Positions 51,748 through 64,000 of a DNA stretch of 64,000 bases are shown here, one piece after another. The stretch comes from Azadirachta indica. Taxonomy: Eukaryota > Streptophyta > Magnoliopsida > Sapindales > Meliaceae. The DNA is taken from positions 9,459,744-9,523,743 of the forward strand of contig CM040443.1 in the NCBI GenBank assembly GCA_022749755.1. Direction: 5' to 3'. A program made the translations under genes and the position numbers. Positions within the stretch are counted from its first letter, which is position 1. Every line of letters starts with the position of its first letter. The notes under the pieces were generated by a model. The model saw only the letters and a program-made list of their open reading frames with translations, did not search any database and had not been told where the DNA came from.

Positions 51748-52977
51748 GAAAAAGATGCAGAACGGTACGAACAAATATCCGGATAATAATATGGCAGTTC
51801 TTCCATTATTCTTCTCACTGTTTGTTTTGACATTGCAAAGAGGACCTTAAATATCGACAGGGCTATCTTTATCTCCTTTTTCTACATCTTTAGGGATTCT
51901 CCTCTCTTTGACTTTCCTATTTATCTCCTTTCAACTTTCAAAAAACAAGACGCAGAGAAAATGCTTTAATTAATTGGTCATTAAAAAAAGATGAAGAAGA
52001 GTATATTTACATCATCAACATGTGCTGCAGTTATAAATATTAATTCAATATGTAACAAAACAAAATAAAATTAGTATTTATCAAATAAGTGAATAAGGAA
52101 TTTTCAATTAATCAAGTCAATAATTGCAAATATGCCAGCAATAATAAGTTTCTTAAGCGCTTACATTATAGGCGACATGACTCGCAGCGTCAAAAGAAGA
52201 AAACTCTTTATCATATGGCGATGATAATTATGTTTCTTTTTTTTTATCGGACAACAGAGAAGCACCCATAATTCTTTCTTGATAGAAGAAAGAGAAAATA
52301 CCTGTCAAGATTCAGTAAGTCTTTTCCAAGTCACAACTCGGAGTAGTCCCAAAAGCACCCCCATTTTCGCAACAAAATAATTTGGCCATCACCCGCACCG
52401 TCTATCAAATGTCTTCCTACTTCCTACAACCATCTAACAAATGACCAAGTGAATACCAATGCTGATATCATGTTAGCAATCTCGAGAAACGTTTAAGCTG
52501 CTATTCAACTTAAACTAGCACTTAGTCTAGGCAGAAAGAGATCTCAGATCGCAAGAAGATTTATGTATTAAGAAATAAACAGTGTGCTATACAAGTTAAG
52601 GTGCCTCCTAATCTGTTTTTGAGGAAACAATAAAAAAAAGGCAGCAGCATTATGTACATCTAAAAATCTTATCCTGAAGAGAATCCCTATTGGCACCAGT
52701 AAATACAAGATCAATGTTGAAATATATTAGACAAAGAATTGTTGTGTAGCCCCAATCCTGTCAAAGTCATCACCATCATGTTCGCAAAGCCAAGTAAACC
52801 CATTCAAGAGCTCGAGATATTATCTAGGTTGAATCTCTGGGGGTACTACCACACATAGTAGAGCAGAACTCAAGTCAACAGAATTCTCCTTCATTCACGG
52901 GGCAGAATCTCTTTGCAGCAATAAAAGGATTCCAATATATGGAACTGGTAAATCTGCGTGTACCACTCAGTTTCAAC
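50076..52977. other. Intergenic region between NHL copy 2 and the TPS gene
   Basis: The left part is the promoter and leader of NHL copy 2 and the right part the 3' UTR of the TPS gene. CTACT-type repeats lie at about 50988-51030 and an AT-rich inverted repeat at 51477-51691. No supportable coding sequence. Confidence 0.5.
51477..51691. repeat. AT-rich inverted repeat, possible MITE or foldback element
   Basis: The left arm (51477-51528) and the reverse complement of the right arm (51641-51691) match over about 51 nt with a few differences, both running CTT-T-tract-AA-TAAT-TTTTATTATTTTTTTATA. The centre is also AT-rich. I could not define a target duplication, so its origin as a transposon is uncertain. 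Confidence 0.55.
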
Positions 52978-55766
52978 TTAAGCAGCACTCTCAAAAGATA
53001 CCTGGCTTTCTATAAGCTGCCTAGGCTTTGAACTAGAAGCAGACGAAAGCCCTTGAAGCAATTTCAAAACATCAGCAGCATCATCCAGATAATACTTGGC
53101 CTTGCTTGGCTTTCGGCCAACAGTGCAGGCAAAGATCTCTGGAGCGGCAGGCAATGATGGACTAGAGACTATACTTAAGATGCTCTCAAACATATCTTCA
53201 TCAGATCTATCATCCCCAACACACATCACAAAATCTGGTGGCCTCCCACCATTAAACATCCTCATAAGGACCTTTTCAGCAACCAACCCTTTGCTTACTC
53301 CCTGCAGTTCACAAGGAATTAATCATCAATAAATTTGTCCGAGATGTGTGTGCATGGGAGAGGAGAATATTAAGATAAGCACTTAAGCAGGTAAGAGGAA
53401 GAAGAGCTGTACCTGTGGCTTAACTTCAACGATATGTTGACCCCTCTTAACAACTGCTGGTTCATTTGCAAGAACATTTTCCAGGTGATCGAGTAATTCC
53501 TTGGCTTGGCAGGACCCAAAGTCAGGATCTGCATCTTGATGATGCCACACCAAGGCACTCTCTTTAACCTCTATACTTGAACCATCTGTCGCCTCTGTAT
53601 ATAGTCTCATGACAGGTTCCACAATCTTTTTCCATTCCAAATCAGCACCCAAGTGACTGGTTTCCCACTCAGAGGCTTTGTTCCACCTACATTAAAAATG
53701 AAAGAATGAACTCACTCTATTTAAAAAGCTTTTCAAATTACAAGCCAAAAGACACAAGACATTTTCAAGTTAGCATACCGTGTGAAGTATCCATGTTCTG
53801 CTGCTATTCCGAGCATTTCACAAGGTGCTAGCCAATCACTCAGAGAACTTCTTCCTCTCCCACTAACGATAAACACAGTGTTCTTAGGATCACCGCATAG
53901 AGTTTTCAGAATAGAGATGACTTCAGGGCCAGGGGATTTGATAATAGAAGTTTCAGGAACAACGGTACCATCATAGTCCAGAAATATTGCCCTTCTGTTG
54001 GTCCTTTTATATGCTGAGACAATGTGGTCAATAGACAATCTCCTAAAACTAGGAGAAAGAGATACAACTCTGAACCCCAAGCCCAAACCAATCCCCCAGC
54101 AACGCTTACTATAATGATCTCTACAAGCTCTCTCCAAATCCTGCACAAAGCTGCGTGCCCAATATGCCACATCATGACTACTGACATAGCGATAGTGTTT
54201 CTCATGCCGCAAACGCTTCTCAGCATCACACATGTTGACAGCCAAAGTCAAGGCATCAGCTACAGCATCAATGTCCCATGGGTTGACCCTAATTGCCCCA
54301 CTTAGAGAAGGTGAGCAACCAATGAACTCAGACACGACAAGCATGCTTTTCCGAAGAGAATCTTTATCTCTACCAATGGCTTCATCCATGATTGGAGTTC
54401 CCTGCCTGCAGACAATGTATTTGTAAGGGACCAAATTCATCCCATCCCTCACAGCATTTACTATGCAACATTCAGCAACGGCATAATAAGCTGACTTTTC
54501 ATAACGAGGAACAGGACGGTCAATCAGAACCACTGGTTGATAACTATGTGAACCATAAATTTCATTGATCCTTTTGGCCGTTAAATAAGTCTCTTTCCTT
54601 GCTTCCTGTACATCTTTCCCTGATCCCCTAGCAGGATTCACTATTTGAACCAGGACTACTTTGCCCTGCAACGCAGGATGCTGCTGTAAGAGTTGTTCCA
54701 TAGCCAGTAGTTTCAGACTGATGCCTTTAAATATATCCATGTCATCAATACCAAGAATCACTTTTTTACCATCAAACTGTTTTTGAATCTCTTTGATCTT
54801 AGCAGCAGTAGAAGGAAGATTCAAAACAGATTCAAGCCGACCCATATGAACACCTACAGGCAGGATTTTAATATACACTGTGCGGCCAAAGTAATCAAGT
54901 CCAATGTGTCCACGCTTAGATTCATAGTCCAGGCCCAGCATCCTACTGCAGCATGAAAGAAAGTGACGTGCATAATCGAATGTATGGAAACCAATAAGAT
55001 CACAATTCAACAGACCCCTCAGAATTTCATCTCGAACAGGCAGGGTTCTGTATATTTCTGACGAAGGAAATGGGCTGTGAAGGAAGAATCCAAGCTTGAT
55101 TCGATTGAAACGTTTTCTCAAAAAAGTTGGCAGAACCATTAAGTGATAATCATGAACCCAAACATAATCATCATCGGGATTAATTACTTCCATCACCTTG
55201 TCCGCAAATATTTTGTTAGCAGAAACATAAGCCTGCCAAAGAAAGCGATCAAAGCGATCACCATGGTCTGGGCACATGGGTAGCATGTAGTGAAAAAGTG
55301 GCCACAACTGTTGTTTACAGAACCCGAGGTAGAACTTTTTCTGCAGGTCATTAGGTAAAAATGTTGGTACACAATTAAAATCCTCCAGTAGCTTTTGGGC
55401 AACTTCTTCCTGTTCACTGAAATCTACATCAGCCTTAAGAGACCCGACATAAATAACCTCGGTTTCTGGTGAAAAGCCATCCTTTAGGTGTAACAGAAGT
55501 GAATCCTCATCAAAGTTAAAGCACCATTTACCAGTTTCTATATCCCTTTTAGCATGCAAAGGCAACATATTCGCCACAATAATTTTTCTCTCACGACTAC
55601 TAGATGAGGAAACATCTGAATCCCCATCATTACTTTCATAGCCATCGGCATCAGATATAATTCCAGGAACAGTCATCACCCTAGGAAGAGCTCTAGGAGT
55701 TTGAGGAATATCTAACAGGTCTCCAGAGGCCAAGTCCAGGAAATTTGCACATGATCTCGATGCCAT
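52978..55766 (-). CDS. Class II trehalose-phosphate synthase/phosphatase-like protein
   Basis: Three exons read 861 aa: 55766-53779, 53686-53413, 53301-52978. The layout is that of Arabidopsis TPS5-TPS11: a conserved N-terminal motif (RALPRVMTVPG), a GT20 glycosyltransferase domain (about 60-545; VWVHDYHLMVLP, GFFLHSPFPSSE, VNAVRDGMNLVPYKYI) and a HAD phosphatase domain (about 590-840) with DYDGT (597-601), VSGRGR and GDDRSDED (783-790). Class I enzymes make trehalose-6-phosphate from UDP-glucose and glucose-6-phosphate. Class II proteins mostly show no such activity and are thought to sense or regulate in SnRK1/T6P signalling. Length is close to TPS8/9/10 (about 860 aa), and the neighbours (NHL, KUP) match those of Arabidopsis TPS8, TPS9 and TPS10. 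The start at 55766 is the conserved MASRSC; an in-frame upstream TTG is not needed. Confidence 0.93.
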
Positions 55767-57640
55767 TACTAGTAGCGAGATGGTGTTTCTATGATGTAAT
55801 GCAAGGAAAAACACGTTCTAGCAGAAAAGCTTTCAATAAAGTCCACAAACCTACAAGCAAATAGAAGCGTATCAATAACAATTCATTGCTAGCAGTGCAC
55901 CAATCCATATTTTGACAGATTACAAGCAACCTCTTATCAAATAAATCAGACAAGCAACAAGCACAAAATCCAATATTCAGTATTCTAATGAACTAAACAC
56001 AAATCTACCTAAGTAGGCATTCTCCTGCTATCTATATGTAGTCCCCAAGAACCTCTATCTATTGAACACCGTTAAAATATAAGCAACATTCCCTAGCGTG
56101 ATAGCATTGATTCAGTAGCTCTAATACAGAAATGATCAACAGTGATAAAGGTGCTCCTAAGTGATCACTTCTACTGGAGGCAATGTTTTATAGTTCCAAA
56201 TGGTGGTGGAGTTAATATTTCTTTTACCTGCAGCAAAAGCTTGGGACACAAAACCGTCGCTTGCCAGGGTGGTGCCTGCATTTCATACATGCAGTACATT
56301 CAAGACAAACACTGTGGTTTAGAGCATATTTATCATAAAAGTCAATCGAAGTAACTCTTTAAATTTAAGAGAGTAGGGTTCAGAAAGTAATCTGCAACTC
56401 CCAGCCTCTTAATTTAAAGAGTAGATAAATTAACAAGAAGGGAAACTATCACAATCGGCTAAAACTGTGTGCTTCCCTAAAATGGTAGTACACAAAAATA
56501 ATTGCCAGCAAAGATGATTCTTTCAGCCAAAATATAGAAAACAACTAATGAAATAACCTCCATATGAAGATAGCATAAAACATTAAAAATCAAAATGACG
56601 TGACAATACAGAAGTACTTCTTTTGCTTATGCAAAAGAATTAAATATGATAATGATAATGGTCAACATATTTAAAAAAAAAAAAAAATTGTCCAAATAAA
56701 GTATGAATCAGGGCTTTGTTTACAGTACAGCTGAAATATAAATGGCAGTCCTATCTTGAATACCAGACCCAAAAAAAATTACGTACACACAGTGCTCGAA
56801 TGAGTAATGACTCCATATTTGTGTAATAGTTATAAATATCCCATAAGCTATTTATGCCTAACACTTAGCTCATGCGAACACAAAACCATAAGACTGAAAT
56901 AAAATGAAATTGGTCAAACTAACAACAAATACAAAAGAAAAGAAGATCCTCGGGAAGCAATAAATGACATCCCAAAACTGTTAGATCTACAACAAAAATA
57001 AAAATAAAAAAAATAAAGAGAATACATTTTCAAAAGAAATAAGATCCTACCTGGAAAAACCAAAGCGAGTTCAATTTAATAATCAGATCACAAAGCCTCA
57101 ACGAAACCGCTATAATCAAATATTTCCTGCAAAGAGAGCCAAAATCACGCCCAAACACAATAGAAGAGATAACAAAACGATATAAATAAATAAAATCCAC
57201 TCAAAAGTTAAATCCTCTGTTAGGTTACCGAGAAAACTGGGGAATTAAAATCTCCAAAATCTCAAATTCACTTTCTTTTTTGTTTTAAAATCATGGGGCA
57301 CCTTGAACAGTTTATTTATCCTCGCTCAAAGGCAGCCATTAGATCAGAACTTGAGTTTCTGACCTTTTCCAACCGTTTCCCGGCAACCAAACAGAAAATA
57401 TAAAAACTGAAAATACTTAGAAAATAGATCACGGTTCATGTAGAACACAAACCCCAACGGTCAAGAAATTTACCAGTATTAATATTACCATTACCACTGC
57501 CATTAACTGCGTGATCGGAGACGGCAGCAACGACGCACAGACGAGTGCAGTTAACGATTCAAAAAGGGGCCGTTTGCGGGCGTTCAATTTTCAAGAGGAA
57601 ACGAGCGAGTAAATGAAATGAACGAACGAAGGAAACATGA
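55767..57640 (-). other. Inferred 5' leader of the TPS gene with two introns
   Basis: Splice signals on the minus strand suggest leader exon 1 from about 57630 to 57474 (donor CTG|GTAAAT), leader exon 2 at 57126-57051 (acceptor TTTGCAG, donor CCAG|GTAGG), and a third exon from 55850 (acceptor TTGTAG) running into the ATG at 55766. Introns in the 5' UTR are usual for class II TPS genes. These junctions are predictions without transcript support. Confidence 0.5.
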
Positions 57641-57656
57641 GAACGTGAAAGAAGAG

Positions 57657-57663
57657 ATTTATA
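57657..57663 (-). promoter_or_regulatory. TATA box of the TPS gene
   Basis: TATAAAT on the minus strand, about 1.9 kb before the start codon and just before the GC-richer block that looks like the first leader exon. It would place the transcription start near 57625-57635. Confidence 0.5.
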
Positions 57664-60600
57664 CTGGGAGACAATTATCTGTAATGGATAGACTTCGGTA
57701 AAGCTAACTACAGTTACATTTTAACTCTAGTGGTTGGGAGTTTTCACGTTCTTGTATCGAATTACCGTAATGACCTCTTATTTGGCTTTATTCTCGTATT
57801 TCACTTATCGGAAGCCAAATCCAAGTTCGCCTTTTGCGGTTGCGACTAATTGACTACTTTCTTGCCAATTATATGGAAAATTAACATGCATTTACCAAAT
57901 GTAAGGTCGAGAATTTTCCCAATTCATTTTATTGTAAAAAATAATTTAATAAAATTTGTGGTTTAAAATGTTCTTTATAAAATAAAATACTTGCTCTAGT
58001 ATTCAATGATTAAATATATATAAACGTAAAAAAATTATAAATTCATTTTACGTTGCATGGAGTAAAATATTTTTACCGCGTAAGAGGATAACTGTAGTTT
58101 ACTTGTAAAAGGAGTTACGGGATGAATCTTGTTGGGACGATAGTGTGGTTTGGTAAACCATTTGTTTAGGTACAAAAGGGAGTTTCTTAAGAGATTATAA
58201 AGAATATTATCCTCCAATAGATTGAAGCCAGCTTTAAATATATTGCATGCATTTGTCTAATTACTTAATTTAATCAATAAGATTGGGTCAAATTGAGATA
58301 AGTAAGGATTAGGCTCTATATATTATTTTTTATAAGTGATTCCTACCTAGCCCTAGTACGGCCACTACTTGTAATATCATATATAATAGGTAAAATAATA
58401 AACTGAAAAAAAAAAGATTATCCCAAAGTATTATAAAATTATTAGCTTATGGTAAGACACAACTTTAGACTTATGGCACACCATTTATGACTTTTTTTTT
58501 TTTTAATTTTTATGTGCCACGATGCGGAAGTTCATTATTATTAAAATGAATGCATTCCACCAACCAGAAAAGAGAAAAAAAAAAAAAAAGAAGAGAAAAG
58601 GCTATCAACTTATGTATAGCACCGATGATCTTACAACCAAGTTTGCAACTTAATTAATTTAATATTTGAACCAATGATCTTACCAGTAAGTTTACAACAT
58701 GATTTAATATTAATAATTTCCAACTATTCACATCCCATTAAATCATTGCTCAAGTGTAGTAGCCTCTGCAAGCATATATAGTAATTCTTATGGAAATCTG
58801 ATCTTAATTTTATCAAAGAAATTAAAATAATTATAACAGGTTAAGAGGGTGAATGTCGATTTTTGACCAATCAATTAATACATGATATGAGAGGAGCGAC
58901 TATGTAAGTATTGCAAAACGACAGGGTTACCTCGGTAAAATTAAACACAGAGGTGGGGCCAGGTGTTAGAGCTTTTGAACTGGATGAGATTAGCTGTGTG
59001 CTCATAATTGCCAGCTGGGCAAACTTGGCGTTGGGTTCCCAAAAGATTAAAAACTATATTATCTATCATAGGAAGGTAAAATCCAATGTCTTAAAAATAA
59101 ATATTAATTTCTCTTTTTATCAAAAATGCCAACAAAATTTTGAAAAATGAAGAGCAGATTTGACTCCGCGAAAGAGCGAGCGTGGTCCCCACTGACAGCA
59201 CGCCAGTTGCAAGCGGATGGATAAGCATGAGCATATTCCCAGATCATAAATCAATCACATGCTTAATACTAATTTTACATTTTTACCCTTTATTAGGTGT
59301 TTAGTTAATTGGTTTGGTGGTGTAAAATTAAATGCAAAACAAATACTCATGATTTCACGTTTCACACGTGGCTGTTGCTAAACTGACCCGCGTATTAACA
59401 CGAACATTTGGTGGCACATCCTACGTTTTTCTTTTTTTCTTTTTTTTTTAAAAAAAAAAAAACTTGGTAGTTAAGTGTAAGTGATACCAACCTCTTCTCT
59501 TTCAAGAAGGGAAATTGACTTACTGTAGAAATGTGGTGGTCTCAATAAAATCATCTATTTTATTTCTTTTAAAAAGATTACAAATTGTTGAACATCAAAA
59601 ATATGTACACTATTTTGTAAGAAATTGATTATATGTAGCATGGCCATATTGAAATTCTATTTTTTTTTTTTAGGTTGGTGTCCTAATGCAATGATGTGCA
59701 TGTTTAATCTAGTATGTTGTGAAATTAAAATTTCATAGTTGTTAGTTAATTATATTTTTGTTATATTAAAATTTAAGTTTGTTTTACTGTGCAATTAAGA
59801 GGTCCTAAATGAATGTCTTAATTTTCTTATTTTTCTCAATGCTAATAAAGCGTCACATCTCTTCGGTGGCACCTAACAATCATGTGACGGAAAAAAAATA
59901 AATAAATAAATAAATAACGTGTAAAAAACGATTTATTACACTAATTATATATTTATTATTAGAGACAAAATTTCATTGGACTACCGTTTTATAATTAACA
60001 AAAAAATAAAATAACTAGTATTCACCGTAAAATATAAAAAGGCACATGTATAAAAAAGGTTTTGAAAATTCAACTAAAAATATAACTTAAAAGATCATCG
60101 CGATCCAAATAAAAAGAAATTGGCTTGTTTCGTTGGATTCCGAGGAATAATACACACGCGATTTAAAAAACATGGTAGCGGGAGTGGCATGATTGTAATT
60201 ACTGTCACATATGAGGCCTGATTTTTGGTAGGCGATGTTCGAAGCGGATAAAATGGGAGAGGACAAGTATTCCAAAGAGACTTCTTTTTCCCTCCTCATC
60301 TTCAATTTTCCTCGTCCCGCTCCCCCCGCAAGGACAAGAAACACGTGTAACACTCAACCTGTCCCCACAACCACCACCCAGAAAGGAGGGACCCGCCATA
60401 AGACGACGTGGACATCACCACCATTAAATCAGTCCACCTCACCAAACCTAGAAAATCGAAGGTTATCCAAACCCATATCGACACGCGGTCACCACGTGAG
60501 TGCGAGTAAAGAATTGAAATGAAAAGTCTTAAGGATCGAATTAATGTTGTAGAGTGGGGCCGACCGTGCAGGGGGTAAGTTATCCGGTTGCCGCGTTGGC

Positions 60601-60875
60601 GATTGAAAGAAAGAGCAGTGTCGTGGTCTTGCGCTCTTCGTCCCTATCCAAAACTCTCCTGGTGGGTCCCACCCGCCCTAATACATTGTTCCAAACGTAT
60701 CCTTCACGCACCGCCCTTTTTTTTTTTTTTTTTTTTTTAAGACTTTTCGTTTTTTAATTTTTAAGGAAATGGAAATGGGAGTGGAGTAAGGCAAAAGGGG
60801 TGATTGATTGGTATAATTTTCTAATAAGTAAGAGTTAATAATGTATTGTTGGTGGGTGAAGGCTTGCACGTTTAA

Positions 60876-60915
60876 GACGAGACGAGACGAGACGAGACGA
60901 GACGAGACGAGACGA
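60876..60915. repeat. Microsatellite (GACGA)8
   Basis: Eight perfect tandem copies of GACGA followed by GTTGA. Confidence 0.95.
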
Positions 60916-61072
60916 GTTGAGTTGGGGTGGGGGGGGCCATTTTTAGCCTGCCATAAATTTGTGATTTTGTTATTGTGTGTAGTGTGGTTCACTTTATATG
61001 TTATCCACAACGATCCCAATTTGGTTTTCGTTTCATCTTATCCATTCCTAGTCCACCTCCATTAAATTGAAC

Positions 61073-61104
61073 TGAAATGAAATGAAATGAAATGAAATGA
61101 AATG
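61073..61104. repeat. Microsatellite (TGAAA)6
   Basis: Six perfect copies of TGAAA plus TG, about 160 bp from the GACGA array. Confidence 0.95.
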
Positions 61105-63388
61105 GGTGGGCAATATTTCCATAGAAAAGAAACGAGCACTGTGGTAACATTTAGAAACTCTACAATTATGAATATGCAAAAAAAAATTCAGTAAAAATAA
61201 AAATTAAAAAAAAAAAAAGCAAATTTGTGTGTGATTGAAATTGGCCATGATCAAGTTAATGCAATAGAAAAAATTGTTGATCTTCCGGCTCATCGATATG
61301 ACTTCTCAAGTCATGAAACTCTCTTGTGGGTTTATTAAGCATATGAAAAGAAGAAAAGGGTGGTCACGGACCTATCTCTTCAAATGTTGAACAAGATTAA
61401 TTGATAGCAACGATTAATTTCAACAAGGTCGGCCAGTTAATTTTAGAGGATCTTGTTATGTATTAGAGTTGACTTTCTACATAACATTAGTGGAATGTTA
61501 TGTAGCATATATATTACATAAGGTTGTCCACATCCAAACCAAATGTATTAACACTTTTAATCCTTTTTAATAGTAAAAATAAAATAAAAAATAAAAAAAA
61601 ATTCTTTCCATACTGCTATTTACTCTCATTCTTGCTAATGCACTGTGGCTCAACTTGTGCGCAAGTCTCTCGCTCACTTAAGTTATTAAATTTTATTTTA
61701 TCATTATAAATTCTCTGAACCAATTATTAATCCAAATTAAAACTTTTTAAATAAAATAAATTTTGATCAATTTAACTATAAAAAGACGATAAAGAAGGAT
61801 TAGCAATTAAGTAAAAGCTTCTTTTTAATCAATTGCTTTAATAATTATATTTTAAAAAATCAAATAAAAATGGAATAGTATTTATGAAACAAAGTGGAAG
61901 GGAAGGGAATTGATGTAGAAATGTTGGTTAATCTTCTTCATACAATCTTTGTCGCGTTGACTAATTGATGTAAATATATATATATATATATTTTTTGGAA
62001 TTTGGATGAAGAAGCTTGGTTGGTGATGGTGTTGGTAGGTCGGCGGGATTGGAAAAATGAATAGAACTGGATAAAGCTGGGAGGTAAAATGTCAAAATGA
62101 AAATTGATAGCAACATCTTCATCTTGGTTTGTGAAATTCAATCTCATTCTCATCATTATTTGATTAGAGATAAGATATGATGGCTTTTCCATATCTTCCA
62201 TCTATACTGCCCATATTCTCAAATCTTCTATTCGTCCACTCTAATATTATTATGCTAAAATATCTCAGCCTTTATACATATTTTATTACTTTTAATACAA
62301 AAGATTACTTAAATGTTATTTTCCCAAATAATTAATCCCTTAAGGATTAAGGACACCAATTTTAAAAAAAGAAATCGTATAAAATGTCACATTACATAAA
62401 TCAACAATTCAACGGATTTCCAATCAAAATCTTACGACTTTAGATGGAATCTAATTTTTAAGATATAATTTGGATCGGATAATCTTCATTTCATACGTGC
62501 TCCATCTACCCACCCTTTCCGTCCTTTTGGGTAATGGTTAGGCAGCCATCATATATAGTATTTCTCTAAATACTACTAATTAAATTATTACTAGTAATTA
62601 AATACAGTAGCCCTACTTTTATTCTAATACTTGTACGTGTATGTATGTGTATATGCGTAAAAGTAACCCTTGGAAACTTCTGTAACATTCTCCATTTTTC
62701 TTTCTGCTACAAGACAAGGATACGAAAGCCATAACATTGTGAATCCTTTATTCTTTTGTAGTGGAAAAAGCTTGTGGGTCCGTAAACTTTTTTTTTTTTT
62801 TTTTTTTTTTGTATTTTTTCACAAGGCATAAGTTTCCAAAGTACTTTGTTAGAAAGCAAACTTCAATCAAAACTACTTTTTTCTTAAGCATTTGTTTGCA
62901 TACGTGCAACTTTCCCTGGTGGTTTTGAAAATCGCTTTACATTTATTGCGTATTTGATTATATGGAAAAGCACTTTTCATTGTATGAAATACACTTCACA
63001 GCACACTAGGAGGTTACGGTTAATTATATTAATGCACGTCTATTTCTTTCATGTCATTAGGTGTTTCATATAAGGAATATCTTCTAGGAGCCGAAATTAA
63101 TTACATGTGAATATGAATATGAATATGAATATATGACCTGCTGGGATTTGTTCTTCTGGCTAATTGTTTATGTAGACCTGGAATTTGTTCAGGAATTCTT
63201 GGGCAATTACCAGCTTAATTTTGCGAGGCATGCTTTATAAACCAAAAGCGAAAAACCAGTTGCACGAAGGCAATAACTAAACCACTCGGAAACCCTTTTC
63301 TATCCACCAATTTATGTAGGTGGCGTTCTATCTATTGCACAACATTACAGCATGTACATTATAAACTATAAACTCCCATAAACAAAGT

Positions 63389-64000
63389 TCATACATTGTA
63401 AATCATCCCCACCTCAAGTGTAGACGCATGTGGTACACTTAATTCATACGATGGTAACCTGCTATTCCTCCTCAAGAACTCATAACCTACGTTTATTACA
63501 AGCCTCTTTATGGCACTTGATCCCTGCTTCGCTTTCATGTACGAGTGTCCTAATATGTATGCTATCCCAGCTTCCCTAGCTTCCATAAGTTCCCGGAGTT
63601 CCTCCATAGCCTCCCTGTCGATTTTTGGGCTTTCAGGTACAATAAACCGCACTCTTTTCTTTGGTTTGATTGGCGGTGGTGACTCTATCTCTCTTAATTC
63701 TGATGTGCCAGGAGAGTCTATATCTACAATTGGATCATCTTCACTCATTTGAACCCCTTCTTTATGGGTAGAGCAAGTACCGACGACCGTCATTTTGTCA
63801 TCATCCTTGAGCAGATCTCCAATTGCACCATCAAATTCAACACTTCCAGCACTTCCTGAGCGTATAAACTCTGCTATACTACAAACGAGATCCTTCTCAA
63901 ATTCCATGTCATCTTTGTGAACATCACGATATCCATATCGTACAATGCACCTATAGATCCTATATTGTCTGGGACCAATATGACCAACTAGAAACCTCTC
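63389..64000 (-). CDS. KUP/HAK/KT potassium transporter, C-terminal part (runs off the edge)
   Basis: The frame is open from the last base of the window down to the stop at 63389, giving the last 203 residues. The segment is the cytosolic C-terminus of a plasma-membrane or tonoplast K+ uptake permease. It begins ERFLVGHIGPRQYRIYRCIV and continues with RYGYRDVHKDDMEFE. The acidic linker is poorly conserved. Then come the hallmark KKRVRFIVPESPKID, LMEAREAGIAYILGHSYMKA and the end HASTLEVGMIYNV. The transmembrane part and all earlier exons lie to the right of the window. In Arabidopsis, KUP6 lies next to TPS8 and another KUP lies near TPS10, which fits the neighbour here. Which KUP subgroup cannot be decided from the tail alone. 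Confidence 0.92.
   Translation of the reverse strand, partial: ERFLVGHIGPRQYRIYRCIVRYGYRDVHKDDMEFEKDLVCSIAEFIRSGSAGSVEFDGAIGDLLKDDDKMTVVGTCSTHKEGVQMSEDDPIVDIDSPGTSELREIESPPPIKPKKRVRFIVPESPKIDREAMEELRELMEAREAGIAYILGHSYMKAKQGSSAIKRLVINVGYEFLRRNSRLPSYELSVPHASTLEVGMIYNV

Larger units (their letters stand above)
57664..63388. other. Intergenic region between the TPS promoter and the KUP gene
   Basis: No supportable gene over about 5.7 kb. It has several poly-A/poly-T tracts, an (AT)n run at about 61974-61992 and two pentanucleotide microsatellites near 60.9 and 61.1 kb. A GC-richer block at 60.30-60.70 kb contains CACGTG motifs (near 60342 and 60493). That block might be a promoter or non-coding transcript, but its open frames (for example 60235-60522) show no recognisable protein. 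Confidence 0.5.

Noticed and set aside
60235..60522. 95-codon plus-strand frame in the GC-richer block near 60.4 kb
   Set aside because: Rich in Thr/Pro/Ser with no motif. Overlapping frames on the other strand are equally long, as expected for a GC-richer promoter-like block.

Overview
The window is nuclear DNA of a dicot, probably a rosid tree or shrub. Genes have many short exons with GT-AG introns, the introns and spacers are AT-rich, and (AT)n microsatellites are common. All recognisable proteins are plant housekeeping or regulatory proteins. I see no bacterial-type operons, rRNA, tRNA or CRISPR, and no transposon-encoded protein. I rebuilt exon-intron structures by hand from splice signals, open frame and conserved protein sequence. 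Lengths are therefore predictions.

Layout, left to right. (1) 3306-5035 (+): a seven-exon gene for a 348-aa bHLH-MYC_N domain protein of the RICE SALT SENSITIVE 3 type. (2) 5900-14833 (-): a 20-exon threonyl-tRNA synthetase, 719 aa, with two in-frame starts that suit mitochondrial plus cytosolic targeting. (3) 14.85-22.2 kb: a gene-poor spacer with tandem duplications, many CATGCA (RY) motifs and a 1,007-bp element with long inverted ends and a 10-bp target duplication, which I read as a non-autonomous Mutator-like transposon. (4) 22317-22577 (+): an 86-aa atypical HLH protein. (5) 26859-28000 (+): an ATL46/47-type RING-H2 ubiquitin ligase whose frame is broken by one missing base between the GLD motif and the RING. 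(6) 30714-43054 (-): an 18-exon AP-1 gamma-adaptin, 878 aa. (7) 44513-46487 (+) and 47227-50075 (-): two convergent paralogous NHL-repeat membrane proteins. (8) 52978-55766 (-): a class II trehalose-phosphate synthase/phosphatase-like protein, 861 aa, with an inferred multi-exon leader. (9) 63389 to the right edge (-): the C-terminal end of a KUP/HAK/KT potassium transporter.

The genes do not form one pathway. They cover translation, clathrin-coated vesicle traffic, trehalose-6-phosphate signalling, ubiquitination, potassium transport and transcription. The gene order is a conserved plant block. From memory, relatives of the RSS3-like, gamma-adaptin, ATL47, NHL, class II TPS and KUP genes sit near one another in several Arabidopsis chromosome 1 segments (around At1g23870-At1g23980, At1g60060-At1g60160 and At1g70280-At1g70300). 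The window looks like a less fractionated version of that ancestral segment.

The items most worth a second look are the frameshift in the ATL gene, the Mutator-like element with its perfect target duplication, the 4-nt tandem splice acceptor that decides the reading frame of the first NHL gene, and the possible upstream ORF in the spliced leader of the TPS gene. I found no sign of an entirely new biological system.
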